A DNA stretch of 64,000 bases from JBMNGW01 sp050950025 (GCA_050950025.1 JBMNGW010000001.1:16871-80870), one strand, 5' to 3'; shown: positions 47,512 through 55,372, counted from the first letter of the stretch. A program made the numbers and translations. The notes: a model not told the origin generated them from the letters alone.

Positions 47512-47541
47512 TTGAAGAGAGGTGGTAGGCCATGATATAAT
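47512..47541 (+). promoter_or_regulatory. Promoter of the coiled-coil membrane protein gene
   Basis: TTGAAG (47512-47517), 18-base spacer, perfect TATAAT (47536-47541), 20 bases before the ATG. Confidence 0.55.
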
Positions 47542-47561
47542 CGGTCGCTAAGGAGCGCTCT

Positions 47562-48026
47562 ATGAAGAACATCTTGATTGGGGTGGCTATTGGCTTGGCC
47601 CCCATGCTCATTATTCTCATTGTTCAAAGCGTTAAAAATGCCACCAAAACCAAAGAACACAAACATGAGATTGCCAGATTGAAAGCGATGGTTACCGATA
47701 GAATGGATCTTGAGTCTGAAGGATTGACCAAACTTAAAAGCGAAATAGCTGTTTTGAAAGAACAAAATGAAAATCTGAGGATTACCATCCGCACCTACTC
47801 CCAAAAACCGGGGCGCAGAGAAGTCGGACGATTGCAAGTTTTCCAACAAGCGGCAGACCGGCTTACAATCAACAGCCCGGGATTTGGCGCAGCTTGGCAA
47901 GCAGCGCTCAAAGAGAGTGAAGCGGAGTTCGAAAAGACTTTCCACGGCCTGCAACCGTTTATCCGACGTGTCATTCCCCTTAAAAATACGGATGCCCATA
48001 TTGTCGGTCAGATCGAGCAGGACTAA
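47562..48026 (+). CDS. Hypothetical membrane-anchored coiled-coil protein
   Basis: 154 residues of unknown function. An N-terminal membrane segment (ILIGVAIGLAPMLIILIVQSV) is followed by a charged helical stretch (about 30-80, KEHKHEIARLKAMV, KLKSEIAVLKEQNENLR) that looks like a coiled coil, and a globular tail. AAGGAG precedes the ATG and its own promoter is visible. It ends one base before the stop of the convergent gene at 48027. No family recognised. Confidence 0.65.
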   Translation: MKNILIGVAIGLAPMLIILIVQSVKNATKTKEHKHEIARLKAMVTDRMDLESEGLTKLKSEIAVLKEQNENLRITIRTYSQKPGRREVGRLQVFQQAADRLTINSPGFGAAWQAALKESEAEFEKTFHGLQPFIRRVIPLKNTDAHIVGQIEQD

Positions 48027-48377
48027 TCAGTCATCTTCATAGAGTTCGTGAATCACATCCCACGCTTCTGCGTGGCCCAAACGGAGTTGGCATAGCAGCT
48101 TGTAGTGATATAATAACAGTTCCAGTTGTTTTGCCACCGCTTGGGTAAGACTATAACCAAGGGGAATATCTATCTCTTGATCTCCATCCTCAAGGGTGCT
48201 TAAGCGTACATACTCAGCCCACATGTCGGCTCTTTTCCAAAGGGCAAACCCTTCAGCTGCAAATAAAAGTGTTGGTTCCCAATGACGGCGCTGTAGCGAA
48301 GCAGCAGTTTGTTGTATCTGCTGGTCACTGGCATCAGGTGGCAGTTGTTCAAATTGTTTTTGCACTTGTTGCATCAT
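48027..48377 (-). CDS. Hypothetical small protein
   Basis: 116 residues, acidic and mostly helical, with no membrane segment or known motif. A glutamine-rich N-terminus (MMQQVQKQFEQLPPDASDQQ) is followed by a tryptophan- and leucine-rich helical body ending HELYEDD. The start overlaps the pncA stop by 4 bases, so it is translated with the nicotinamidase. No function suggested. Confidence 0.6.
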   Translation of the reverse strand: MMQQVQKQFEQLPPDASDQQIQQTAASLQRRHWEPTLLFAAEGFALWKRADMWAEYVRLSTLEDGDQEIDIPLGYSLTQAVAKQLELLLYHYKLLCQLRLGHAEAWDVIHELYEDD

Positions 48378-48889
48378 AACAGCTCTTTGCTACTAAGAAA
48401 TGTCACTTTGCCGTCAAAGTAATCGACTGTATCGTAGTTTCGTCCATCAACGCTTTGAATCAAATCGGTAATGGCAAAGAGTTTTTTCTCAGGAGCGTAA
48501 ACAAGTAAGTCAAGCAATGATTGTTTCACACAGAAATCGCCTGCCAACCCTGCCACATAGACCTCTTCTCCCTCTATTACATCGACATGTTTACCCTCTT
48601 CAAAGGGAGAAAATTCTTCTTTATCTTTTTGTTGGCCTTTTAACAGAAGCACATCTGCAGGTGCTACTGCCAACTGAGCCCCTTTTGTCCCTGCCACACA
48701 ATGAGGGGGGAATGTGGAAAAAGAGATATGATCAGAGGGGTGGTTATCGGCTGTCAGAATAATTTGGTCAAAATGGGAGCGGATGCTCTCCATGTGCTTT
48801 ACAAAATCGGCATCAGCTGTACCAACAGCCAGTGAACCGCCTGAAAGAAAATCGTTTTGTACATCTACAATTATCAGTGTTTTTTTCAT
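48374..48889 (-). CDS. pncA: Nicotinamidase (isochorismatase family)
   Basis: Hydrolyses nicotinamide to nicotinate, which PncB (21881-23329) then uses for NAD salvage; 171 residues. LIIVDVQNDFLSGGSL holds the catalytic Asp, TADNHPSDHISF the metal His/Asp set, and VAGLAGDFCVKQSLLDL the nucleophilic Cys. The ATG at 48889 has AAGGAGG upstream; a longer frame would extend into the tRNA gene. Confidence 0.92.
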   Translation of the reverse strand: MKKTLIIVDVQNDFLSGGSLAVGTADADFVKHMESIRSHFDQIILTADNHPSDHISFSTFPPHCVAGTKGAQLAVAPADVLLLKGQQKDKEEFSPFEEGKHVDVIEGEEVYVAGLAGDFCVKQSLLDLLVYAPEKKLFAITDLIQSVDGRNYDTVDYFDGKVTFLSSKELL

Positions 48890-48919
48890 GCCCTTAGCCT
48901 CCTTCAGGGCAAATCCCTT

Positions 48920-49003
48920 TGCCGAAAGCGGGACTTGAACCCGCACGACCCTTAGGTCAAGGGATTTTAAGTCCCTTGTGTCTACCTGTTCCACCATTTC
49001 GGC
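48920..49003 (-). tRNA. tRNA-Leu (anticodon UAA)
   Basis: 84 bases. The acceptor arm GCCGAAA pairs with TTTCGGC; the anticodon stem GGGACTTAAAATCCC shows TAA in the loop; a long variable arm follows, then the T arm with GGTTCAAGTCC. The discriminator is A and CCA is not encoded. It lies just upstream of pncA on the same strand. Confidence 0.93.
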
Positions 49004-49092
49004 CCGACTCTAGTTTTACCTGTAATTGAAAAAAAACGCAAGAGAAGCTGAGAATCTGTTTTCATGAATTTGTTGCTTTTGTATAAAACATA

Positions 49093-49121
49093 TTGACTAT
49101 TTTTCCTGATTGATGTCTAAT
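49093..49121 (+). promoter_or_regulatory. Promoter of the feo operon
   Basis: TTGACT (49093-49098), 17-base spacer, TCTAAT (49116-49121), about 50 bases before the first feoA. Confidence 0.65.
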
Positions 49122-49133
49122 GCAGATAGAAAT

Positions 49134-49149
49134 GTTAGCTATAGCTAAC
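49134..49149. promoter_or_regulatory. Palindromic operator of the feo operon
   Basis: GTTAGCTATAGCTAAC is a perfect 16-base palindrome just after the predicted transcription start. Sequence and place suit a metal-dependent repressor of the DtxR/MntR type, but the protein is not in this window. Confidence 0.55.
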
Positions 49150-49171
49150 TAATCTTGCCAGGAGGAGCGAT

Positions 49172-49381
49172 ATGCCGTTGACGCTTGTGAAGATTGGAGA
49201 GTCGGCCTCGATCAAAATGGTATTAGGCAAGGATGAAACAAAAAAGTTTCTCAGTAGCCTTGGCTTCAATGCCGGTGAATCGGTAACTGTTGTTTCAGAA
49301 AATGGGGGAAACCTCATCCTTTCGATTAAGAATTCGCGCATAGCTTTGGACCGCTCCATGGCTCAGCGAATTCACGTATAA
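49172..49381 (+). CDS. feoA: FeoA-domain protein (first copy)
   Basis: 69 residues with the SH3-like FeoA fold: LVKIGESASIKMV, LSSLGFNAGESVTVVSENGGNLILSIKNSRIALD, ending AQRIHV. FeoA is a small cytoplasmic partner of the FeoB ferrous iron transporter. AGGAGG precedes the ATG. A second feoA gene follows 11 bases later; this copy is the more divergent. Confidence 0.85.
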   Translation: MPLTLVKIGESASIKMVLGKDETKKFLSSLGFNAGESVTVVSENGGNLILSIKNSRIALDRSMAQRIHV

Positions 49382-49392
49382 AGGGGTGGAAG

Positions 49393-49617
49393 ATGATGAC
49401 TCTTTCTGATATCCGCCCAGGATCTACGGTAAAAGTGCGCAAAGTTTCGGGAGAAGGAGCTACAATGCGCCGCATTATGGACATGGGAATCACCAAAGGG
49501 TGCTCTGTCATTGTCAGAAAAGTCGCCCCGCTAGGAGATCCTATCGAGGTGACTGTCAGAGGATACGAGCTTTCGCTGAGAAAAAGCGACGCCTCCCTCA
49601 TTTATGTTGAATCATGA
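49393..49617 (+). CDS. feoA: FeoA-domain protein (second copy)
   Basis: 74 residues. LSDIRPGSTVKVRKVSGEGATMRRIMDMGITKGCSVIVRKVAP followed by DPIEVTVRGYELSLRKSDA is the classical FeoA sequence. Tandem feoA genes before feoB are common in anaerobes. Its stop codon lies inside a hairpin with a T run, which may reduce transcription into feoB. Confidence 0.92.
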   Translation: MMTLSDIRPGSTVKVRKVSGEGATMRRIMDMGITKGCSVIVRKVAPLGDPIEVTVRGYELSLRKSDASLIYVES

Positions 49618-49640
49618 TGTCGCTCGACATCATTTTTTTT
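49614..49640 (+). terminator. Hairpin with T run between feoA and feoB (attenuator-like)
   Basis: ATGATGTCG and CGACATCAT form a stem with a tiny loop, followed by eight T. It overlaps the feoA stop codon and lies 24 bases before the feoB start, so it may partly end transcripts within the operon. Confidence 0.7.
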
Positions 49641-49663
49641 ATTGAATTTACTAAGGAGACCTT

Positions 49664-51682
49664 ATGGCTCATACGATAGCCCTGGCTGGTAACCCCAATT
49701 CAGGCAAAACTTCTTTGTTTAACGAGCTGACCGGCTCATCCCAATATGTTGGTAACTGGCCGGGAGTGACAGTGGAGAAAAAAGAGGGGCATTTAAAACA
49801 AAGTAAGCATCATATTGTCATTGACTTGCCCGGTATCTACTCCCTGTCTCCCTACACCCTAGAGGAAGTGGTCAGCCGCGATTATCTGATAGATGCGCGT
49901 CCTGATATCATTATTAATGTGGTGGATGCCACGAACTTAGAGCGCAACCTCTATTTAACCACTCAGTTGGTAGAGACGGGGATTCCTGTCCTCATAGCCT
50001 TGAATATGATCGATATTGTCGAAAAACGGGGCGATATTATCGATATTAACGGTCTGGCGGCTGCTTTAGGCTGTCCGGTTATAGCCACTTCAGCAGTGAC
50101 AGGCAAAGGGCTCAAAGATCTGGTTAAACAGGCCATCCATATGGTCGATAATCACATGGCGCCCCCTATTAGTGCCCATTTTAGTCAAGAGACAGAAAAA
50201 GCCCTTAAAGATATCGGCTCTTTGATTGAAGGCACTGTGCCTCCCGAGACGTTACGATGGTACATTATTAAGCTGTTTGAACGGGACCAACAGGTACAAC
50301 AGCGCCTCGATTTGGATCAGAAGAAGATTGCAGAAATTGAGGCCATTATTAGTGCAACAGAAGAGAAACTAGACGATTCGGCCGAAAGCATTATTACTAC
50401 CGATCGCTACGACTATTTGACGGCCATTGCAAAAAAAACGCATACCCAAAAACGGGCTGCCGGCTCTTTGACAATCAGTGATAAAATTGACCGGGTTGTC
50501 ACCAACCGGTTTTTGGCTCTTCCCCTTTTCTTTGTCATTATGTGGGGTGTTTATTACGTCTCAATTCAGAGTGTGGGAGAACTCTTTATTGGTGGCATCG
50601 AGTGGCTTTTCCACGATTTCATCGGCGCAAATCTTGCTTCGTGGCTACTAAGTGTTGGTACCAACAGTTGGCTGGTGGGATTGCTTACTGACGGTATCAT
50701 TGCCGGAGTGGGAGCGGTGCTCACCTTTGTGCCGCAAATGATGATCCTCTTTTTCTTCCTCTCTTTTATGGAAGACTGTGGGTACATGGCTCGAGTAGCG
50801 TTCATTATGGATAGGATTTTCCGCAAGTTTGGTCTTAGCGGTAAATCATTTATTCCCATGCTCATTGGCACCGGCTGTTCAGTCCCTGCCATTATGGCCA
50901 GTCGAACGATTGAGAATCAGCGCGACAGAAGAATGACTATCATGCTTACTCCGTTTATCCCCTGTGGGGCAAAATTACCTGTTTTTGCCCTTCTGGTAGG
51001 GGCTTTCTTCCCCCATAGCGCGTGGATTGCCTCTTCAATGTATTTAGTGGGGATTCTTGCTGTCATCATTTCCGGTATTTTCCTCAAAAAAACCAAAGCC
51101 TTTGCCGGCGATCCGGCCCCCTTTGTTATGGAACTGCCCCCCTACCACATGCCGCGGTTTAAAGGTGTGGCCATCCACATGTGGGAAAGAGGCAAGGAAT
51201 TCATTAAAAAAGCGGGAACGATTATTGCCGTGGCTTCAGCCGGTATTTGGATTTTACAATCGACAAGCTGGTCTTTTGAATTTGTCGAAACACAACAAAG
51301 TATCCTTGCCTCTATCGGTCGCTTCATTGCACCGCTTTTTAAGCCGTTAGGATTTGGTCGATGGGAAGTTGCCGTTGCCACCATCACCGGATTGCTAGCC
51401 AAAGAAACAATCGTGGCTACTTTCGGTATTGTACTGGGGTTGGGAACGGTCGCTGAAGGAGATCCGACACTGGTCGCTTCCATAGGGTCCTTTTTCACCC
51501 CCGTCAGTGCGTATGCCTTTATGATTTTCACCCTCTTTGCCGCCCCTTGTGTTGCGGCAATCGGAGCAACAAAAAGAGAAATGAACAGCATCCGCTGGAC
51601 AGCCAGTGCCGTGCTGTTTCAAACCTCGGTAGCCTATCTAGCAGCCCTTTTGGTCTACCAAATTGGTTCGCTTATTTTTTAG
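49664..51682 (+). CDS. feoB: Ferrous iron transport protein B
   Basis: Inner-membrane Fe(II) transporter, 672 residues. The N-terminal G domain has ALAGNPNSGKTSLFNELTG (G1), WPGVTVEKKEG (G2), DLPGIYSLSPYTLEE (G3), and NMID (G4), followed by a helical GDI-like domain. The rest carries about ten membrane segments with two Gate motifs (FFLSFMEDCGYMARVAFIMDR, GCSVPAIMASRT) and the late TGLLAKETIVATFG. AAGGAG precedes the ATG. Confidence 0.96.
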   Translation: MAHTIALAGNPNSGKTSLFNELTGSSQYVGNWPGVTVEKKEGHLKQSKHHIVIDLPGIYSLSPYTLEEVVSRDYLIDARPDIIINVVDATNLERNLYLTTQLVETGIPVLIALNMIDIVEKRGDIIDINGLAAALGCPVIATSAVTGKGLKDLVKQAIHMVDNHMAPPISAHFSQETEKALKDIGSLIEGTVPPETLRWYIIKLFERDQQVQQRLDLDQKKIAEIEAIISATEEKLDDSAESIITTDRYDYLTAIAKKTHTQKRAAGSLTISDKIDRVVTNRFLALPLFFVIMWGVYYVSIQSVGELFIGGIEWLFHDFIGANLASWLLSVGTNSWLVGLLTDGIIAGVGAVLTFVPQMMILFFFLSFMEDCGYMARVAFIMDRIFRKFGLSGKSFIPMLIGTGCSVPAIMASRTIENQRDRRMTIMLTPFIPCGAKLPVFALLVGAFFPHSAWIASSMYLVGILAVIISGIFLKKTKAFAGDPAPFVMELPPYHMPRFKGVAIHMWERGKEFIKKAGTIIAVASAGIWILQSTSWSFEFVETQQSILASIGRFIAPLFKPLGFGRWEVAVATITGLLAKETIVATFGIVLGLGTVAEGDPTLVASIGSFFTPVSAYAFMIFTLFAAPCVAAIGATKREMNSIRWTASAVLFQTSVAYLAALLVYQIGSLIF

Positions 51683-51691
51683 GAGGCATTT

Positions 51692-51841
51692 ATGGCCAAC
51701 GTTATAGTATCAATTATTATTTTCGGCTCTTTGGGCCTCATAGCTTATCGTATGCTCAAATCGCGTAAAAGCGGGGGCTCTTCGTGTCATAGCGGTTGCG
51801 GCAGTTGTCCGTATGCCTGCGAAGAAAAACCTGAGCACTAA
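51692..51841 (+). CDS. FeoB-associated Cys-rich membrane protein
   Basis: 49 residues: one N-terminal membrane segment (VIVSIIIFGSLGLIAYRML), a basic stretch (KSRKSG), then CHSGCGSCPYAC with four cysteines. This matches the short FeoB-associated Cys-rich proteins that follow feoB in many anaerobes, probably serving in metal handling at the membrane. GGAGG is 5 bases before the ATG and the gene begins 9 bases after feoB; a terminator follows. Confidence 0.85.
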   Translation: MANVIVSIIIFGSLGLIAYRMLKSRKSGGSSCHSGCGSCPYACEEKPEH

Positions 51842-51864
51842 GAAAGCGCTCTTATTCATCTTCT

Positions 51865-51895
51865 AGGAGGTCCTTGAACGGACCTCCTGTGTTTT
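51865..51895 (+). terminator. Terminator of the feo operon
   Basis: AGGAGGTCC and GGACCTCCT form a perfect 9-base stem around TTGAAC, followed by GTGTTTT. The loop holds the -35 box of the next promoter. Confidence 0.7.
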
Positions 51896-51902
51896 GTATA
51901 GT
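51874..51902 (+). promoter_or_regulatory. Promoter of the Crp/Fnr-type regulator gene
   Basis: TTGAAC (51874-51879, in the loop of the feo terminator), 17-base spacer, TATAGT (51897-51902), 17 bases before the ATG. Confidence 0.5.
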
Positions 51903-51919
51903 AGCTGTGAGGAAAGAGC

Positions 51920-52594
51920 ATGCTCAGTGCAAAAGAGTTGGTTGCCTGTGAAGAAAATTTTCCTTTTTGGAAAACTCTTAGTGAACAGGGCAAGCAAACA
52001 CTGTTAAATGGAACAATTAGCTTCACCCACCCCCCTGGGGCCATAGTACATGAGGACCGTAACAAATGTACCGGGTTGTTGATGCTTATTAGCGGGCAGT
52101 TGCGCATTTATATTGTTAATGAACAGGGCAAACAAATTACTCTTTACCGCCTTTTTGATCGTGATGTATGTGTTTTATCGGCTTCGTGTCTTATTCGCAA
52201 TATTACCTTTGACGTCCATGTATCATCCGAAAAAACCTCGTATATGTTGCGTATCGCCACCGATGCGTATCAGAGTGCAGGTAAAAACAATCCCCAACTT
52301 CTTGATTTTACCAACCAATTGGTCTCTTCGCGTTTTAGTGATGTGATGTGGGTTGTTGAGCAAGTGGTCTTTATGAAATTCGACCAACGCCTTGCTTTGC
52401 ATTTACTTGAGCGTTCAGCTATTGAACAAAGTGATACTTTTAAGGCCACCCACGAGGCTATCGCCCGCGATTTGGGCTCTGCTCGAGAGGTGGTGACCCG
52501 TATGCTCAGCCGCTTTGCCGAAGAAAACCTAGTTAGCTTAAGCCGTGGAGGTATCACCTTAGTTGATCGGCGGCGGCTGACTGAATTGACTTAA
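51920..52594 (+). CDS. Crp/Fnr-family transcriptional regulator
   Basis: 224 residues. An N-terminal cyclic-nucleotide-binding-like barrel (GLLMLISGQLRIYIVNEQGKQITLYRLFDRDVCVLSASCLI) is followed by a dimer helix and a winged helix-turn-helix (THEAIARDLGSAREVVTRMLSRFAEENLVSLSRGGITL). DVCVLSASCL occurs in redox-type members, but the N-terminal Fe-S cysteines of Fnr are absent apart from Cys9. The effector is unknown. Its stop overlaps that of the convergent thioredoxin gene. Targets may be nearby stress or iron genes; that is guesswork. Confidence 0.85.
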   Translation: MLSAKELVACEENFPFWKTLSEQGKQTLLNGTISFTHPPGAIVHEDRNKCTGLLMLISGQLRIYIVNEQGKQITLYRLFDRDVCVLSASCLIRNITFDVHVSSEKTSYMLRIATDAYQSAGKNNPQLLDFTNQLVSSRFSDVMWVVEQVVFMKFDQRLALHLLERSAIEQSDTFKATHEAIARDLGSAREVVTRMLSRFAEENLVSLSRGGITLVDRRRLTELT

Positions 52595-52908
52595 GCCAAA
52601 TCCAACATCTTCTTCAGTTTACTCTCATTGCCCACCCCAACGTGCTTGCTTAGGACTTTGCCCCCTTTAAAGGCAATCATGGTCGGAATTGACATAATGC
52701 GGTACTGGTAAGCCAATTCTTGCTGCACATCGACATCGACTTTACAAATCTTGGCATGTTTGGGATCTAACTCTTTGCTAAAAGCATCGAGAATCTCGCC
52801 TTGTATTTTACACGGGCCGCACCACTGTGCCCAAAAGTCGACTAACACGGGGACTTCTGATTGCAGTACTTCTTTTTCAAAATTGTTCTGGGTGACATGA
52901 GTTATCAT
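52591..52908 (-). CDS. trxA: Thioredoxin
   Basis: 105-residue cytosolic disulfide reductase. VLVDFWAQWCGPCKI carries the WCGPC active site, and the cis-Pro loop SIPTMIAFKGGK is present. Its reductase TrxB is at 60691-61641. Divergent from the peroxiredoxin gene with a shared 156-base intergenic region, and convergent with the Crp/Fnr gene. Confidence 0.95.
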   Translation of the reverse strand: MITHVTQNNFEKEVLQSEVPVLVDFWAQWCGPCKIQGEILDAFSKELDPKHAKICKVDVDVQQELAYQYRIMSIPTMIAFKGGKVLSKHVGVGNESKLKKMLDLA

Positions 52909-52994
52909 GAGGTTTGCTCCTTATGGTTGTTTTACTGAACCTAATGTACTGATTACCATATCTTTTTGTCTGTAACAAAGTCACAATATAGCTG

Positions 52995-53023
52995 TTGACA
53001 AATATAGTAATGATTCCTATTAT
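52995..53023 (+). promoter_or_regulatory. Promoter of the peroxiredoxin gene
   Basis: Perfect TTGACA (52995-53000), 17-base spacer, TATTAT (53018-53023), about 42 bases before the ATG. Confidence 0.7.
53004..53020. promoter_or_regulatory. PerR/Fur-like inverted repeat in the peroxiredoxin promoter
   Basis: ATAGTAAT, G, ATTCCTAT: two 8-base half-sites around one base, matching at 7 of 8 positions, between the -35 and -10 boxes. Layout fits a Fur-family (PerR) box. Confidence 0.45.
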
Positions 53024-53064
53024 GAGTTCAGAAACTGTGCAAATCTGCACATAAGGAGTTACAA

Positions 53065-53742
53065 ATGGAAGACATGACAAGAAACCCGATGCCGTTGATT
53101 GGAGATCCCGCTCCCGAATTTAAGGCTATCACTACCCAAGGTGATATGAACTTCCCTGCCGATTACAAAGGCAAGTGGGTTATTCTTTTCTCCCACCCTG
53201 CCGATTTTACCCCTGTGTGTACCACTGAGTTTATGACGTTTGCTTCGATGATGGACGAGTTTAAAGCCCTGAATACCGAGTTGGTAGGTCTGTCGGTTGA
53301 CTCGCTGTATGCCCATATTGCCTGGCTAAGGAGAATCGGCGAGCTAGAGTGGAAGGGAATGAAAAACCTTGATGTTACCTTCCCCCTCATTGAAGACATC
53401 AAAATGGATGTCGCCAATAAATACGGAATGATTCAGCCCGGTCAATCTAACACTCAGGCTGTGCGAGCTGTTTTTGTTGTCGATCCAAAGGGAATTATTA
53501 GAACCATTCTCTACTATCCTCTTTCGATGGGAAGAAATTTTGATGAAATCAAGCGCATTATTTTAGCTTTGCAAAAAGCCGATGCCGATTCAGTGGCAAC
53601 TCCCGCCGATTGGAGACCCGGTGATGATGTCATCGTGCCTACTCCCGGCTCTTGTGGAACTGCCAAAGAGCGGATGGAGAGCCAAGACGACGATATGTAT
53701 TGTCTTGACTGGTTTATGTGTTTCAAAAAAGAGAAGAAATAA
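53065..53742 (+). CDS. Peroxiredoxin (AhpC/TSA family, Prx6-like)
   Basis: 225 residues; reduces hydrogen peroxide and organic peroxides. HPADFTPVCTTEF contains the peroxidatic Cys with its Pro-Thr environment, followed by GLSVDSLYAHIAWL and the long C-terminal domain (RNFDEIKRIILALQKADA, TPADWRPGDDVIVP) of Prx6-type enzymes. Further cysteines in GSCGTA and YCLDWFMCF could resolve the disulfide. Thioredoxin, encoded next door and divergently, is the likely reductant. Confidence 0.92.
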   Translation: MEDMTRNPMPLIGDPAPEFKAITTQGDMNFPADYKGKWVILFSHPADFTPVCTTEFMTFASMMDEFKALNTELVGLSVDSLYAHIAWLRRIGELEWKGMKNLDVTFPLIEDIKMDVANKYGMIQPGQSNTQAVRAVFVVDPKGIIRTILYYPLSMGRNFDEIKRIILALQKADADSVATPADWRPGDDVIVPTPGSCGTAKERMESQDDDMYCLDWFMCFKKEKK

Positions 53743-53760
53743 AATCCCTTTTCTCATAGG

Positions 53761-53784
53761 CGGCCCTCCGGGGCCGTTTTTTTT
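53761..53784 (+). terminator. Terminator after the peroxiredoxin gene
   Basis: CGGCCC, TCCG loop, GGGCCG, then eight T: a strong Rho-independent terminator. Confidence 0.9.
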
Positions 53785-53823
53785 GCTCTTGCCCTTTAAA
53801 AGGCCCATCAGTACCATTGATGT

Positions 53824-54609
53824 ATGACACGCTATATCGATTCACATTTTCACCTAGTGCATTTGAAAGAGAAAGGGTACGACATCCAACAGCTTTTAGC
53901 TCAGCTTGAAGCCTCACAGTGGGCAGGAGGGATCGATATAGGGAGCCAAGCCTTTGATTTAGTGGAGCGTAAAAAGCTCCTTAAAGCCTATCCGTTGATT
54001 CGCCTTGCAGCCGGCATAGGGCCTTGGGGCGCTCAAGGCCAAGATTCCATAGCACCTTTAATTGCCCAATTTACCGAAATGGTGTACACCCATCGCCCCG
54101 ATGCCATAGGTGAAATAGGACTCGATTGGTATTGGAAATATGGGACTTTAGAACGACAGAGCGCTTTATTTACCGCTCAAATTGACCTTGCTTGCCAACT
54201 GGATGTGCCGATTATTATCCACAGCAGAGAGGCCGATGAACCGATGCAACAGATTCTTGCTACCAGTAAGATCTCGGTTCCCGTTATTATGCACTGCTGG
54301 GCCTCCGGCTGGTCTTTGCTTAAAACAGCCATTGAAAAAGGATATAGCATCTCCTTTGCCGGTCCAATCACCTATAAAAATAATGTCCAACTGCGCCAGA
54401 TGTTGCAAAGCGTTCCGCTGAAACAACTCTTATTGGAAACCGACAGCCCGTATCTTAGCCCCCAAGCTCAAAGAGGCAAACTCAACACGCCGCTAAATAT
54501 TGTGTATGTGTATGAGAAGGCGGCGGAAATACATCGTATGGAACCTAGCGAATTAGCCATCGTAATCCAAGAGAACTTTGAGCGCCTTTTTGGTAAGAAC
54601 GGACAATAG
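53824..54609 (+). CDS. tatD: TatD-family metal-dependent hydrolase
   Basis: 261 residues. YIDSHFHL at the N-terminus gives the first HxH metal pair, AIGEIGLDWYW the bridging Glu, PIIIHSREADEP and MHCWASG the later His ligands, and LLETDSPYLSP the late Asp. TatD proteins are 3'-5' exonucleases or DNases involved in nucleic-acid turnover. Its last 65 bases overlap the convergent gene, an unusually long overlap. Confidence 0.92.
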   Translation: MTRYIDSHFHLVHLKEKGYDIQQLLAQLEASQWAGGIDIGSQAFDLVERKKLLKAYPLIRLAAGIGPWGAQGQDSIAPLIAQFTEMVYTHRPDAIGEIGLDWYWKYGTLERQSALFTAQIDLACQLDVPIIIHSREADEPMQQILATSKISVPVIMHCWASGWSLLKTAIEKGYSISFAGPITYKNNVQLRQMLQSVPLKQLLLETDSPYLSPQAQRGKLNTPLNIVYVYEKAAEIHRMEPSELAIVIQENFERLFGKNGQ

Positions 54610-55372
54610 TTGTCGGGGTTCGATGAGCAGCCACCTCTTTAAACGTACTTACCACATCGTCTTTAACCACCCCCAGTACCTGTTTGGGCTTTAGCAAGGG
54701 AAGCAGCATCTCATCCACTACCCATAGGACTGCACCTAGGCTTTCATCGGTGGCATACCAGTCAAAATTACTTACAAAAGGGACAACAATCAGTGCCACC
54801 GCCTTTGTATTGAGCTCAGTAATAAGAGCTTGAGCTTGAGTAAAGGAGTAAGAGCCGACTTCTCGAACTTCCAAAAGCCCCGTGTAGTGGTCTTGGAAGA
54901 CTTTGGCCGCCGCTGCTGCAAAAGCATCTTTTTGATCATACAATAGAGCAATCGGCAAAGGATTGCCTTGCATAAAGTCTGTTACATCTGCTGCGGCCTT
55001 TATCCACCCTTCATCTATTTCGCCCCTTGCAAGTGCCCCTACTCCCCCTAATTGGATCAGCGGAACAGGAAACTGCTTTGCCCACTCTTTTTGTGAGGGG
55101 ACAAGAGGCGATAACACAATGGCAGAGGCGTTCGTCGCTTTAGTTTGGATGGTGGTAAAGAGGGTATCAAGATTACCTAACTGCCGAGAATCTAGGCTGA
55201 CCTCTTTTATCCTAAGCCCTGTGGCAGCACATCTAAGATGCTGCTGAAATGAAAGCGGAGAAGCATACTGGACATAAAGAATCTGAGAAGCAAACTGGTT
55301 CCAAAACCAAAATGCTCCAAAGAGGACCAAAGCTAGTAAAAACACTACAACCAGACTCTTTTTTATTCCCAT
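54545..55372 (-). CDS. Membrane-anchored periplasmic binding-protein-like protein
   Basis: 275 residues. One N-terminal membrane segment (LVVVFLLALVLFGAFWFW) is followed by an exported domain with the alternating pattern of a type I periplasmic binding fold: ASAIVLSPLVPSQ, VPLIQLGGVG, IALLYDQKDAFAAAAAKVF, VALIVVPFVSN. These resemble the sugar/LacI-type binding family, but no ligand can be named. The ATG at 55372 is chosen because the hydrophobic segment then sits at the N-terminus; no good ribosome site precedes it. It overlaps tatD by 65 bases. Confidence 0.6.
   Translation of the reverse strand: MGIKKSLVVVFLLALVLFGAFWFWNQFASQILYVQYASPLSFQQHLRCAATGLRIKEVSLDSRQLGNLDTLFTTIQTKATNASAIVLSPLVPSQKEWAKQFPVPLIQLGGVGALARGEIDEGWIKAAADVTDFMQGNPLPIALLYDQKDAFAAAAAKVFQDHYTGLLEVREVGSYSFTQAQALITELNTKAVALIVVPFVSNFDWYATDESLGAVLWVVDEMLLPLLKPKQVLGVVKDDVVSTFKEVAAHRTPTTIVRSYQKGAQSSLGLRWLIR

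Noticed and set aside
47466..47999. 177-codon frame antisense to the coiled-coil membrane protein
   Set aside because: No start signal, odd composition, and the plus-strand gene has promoter and ribosome site.
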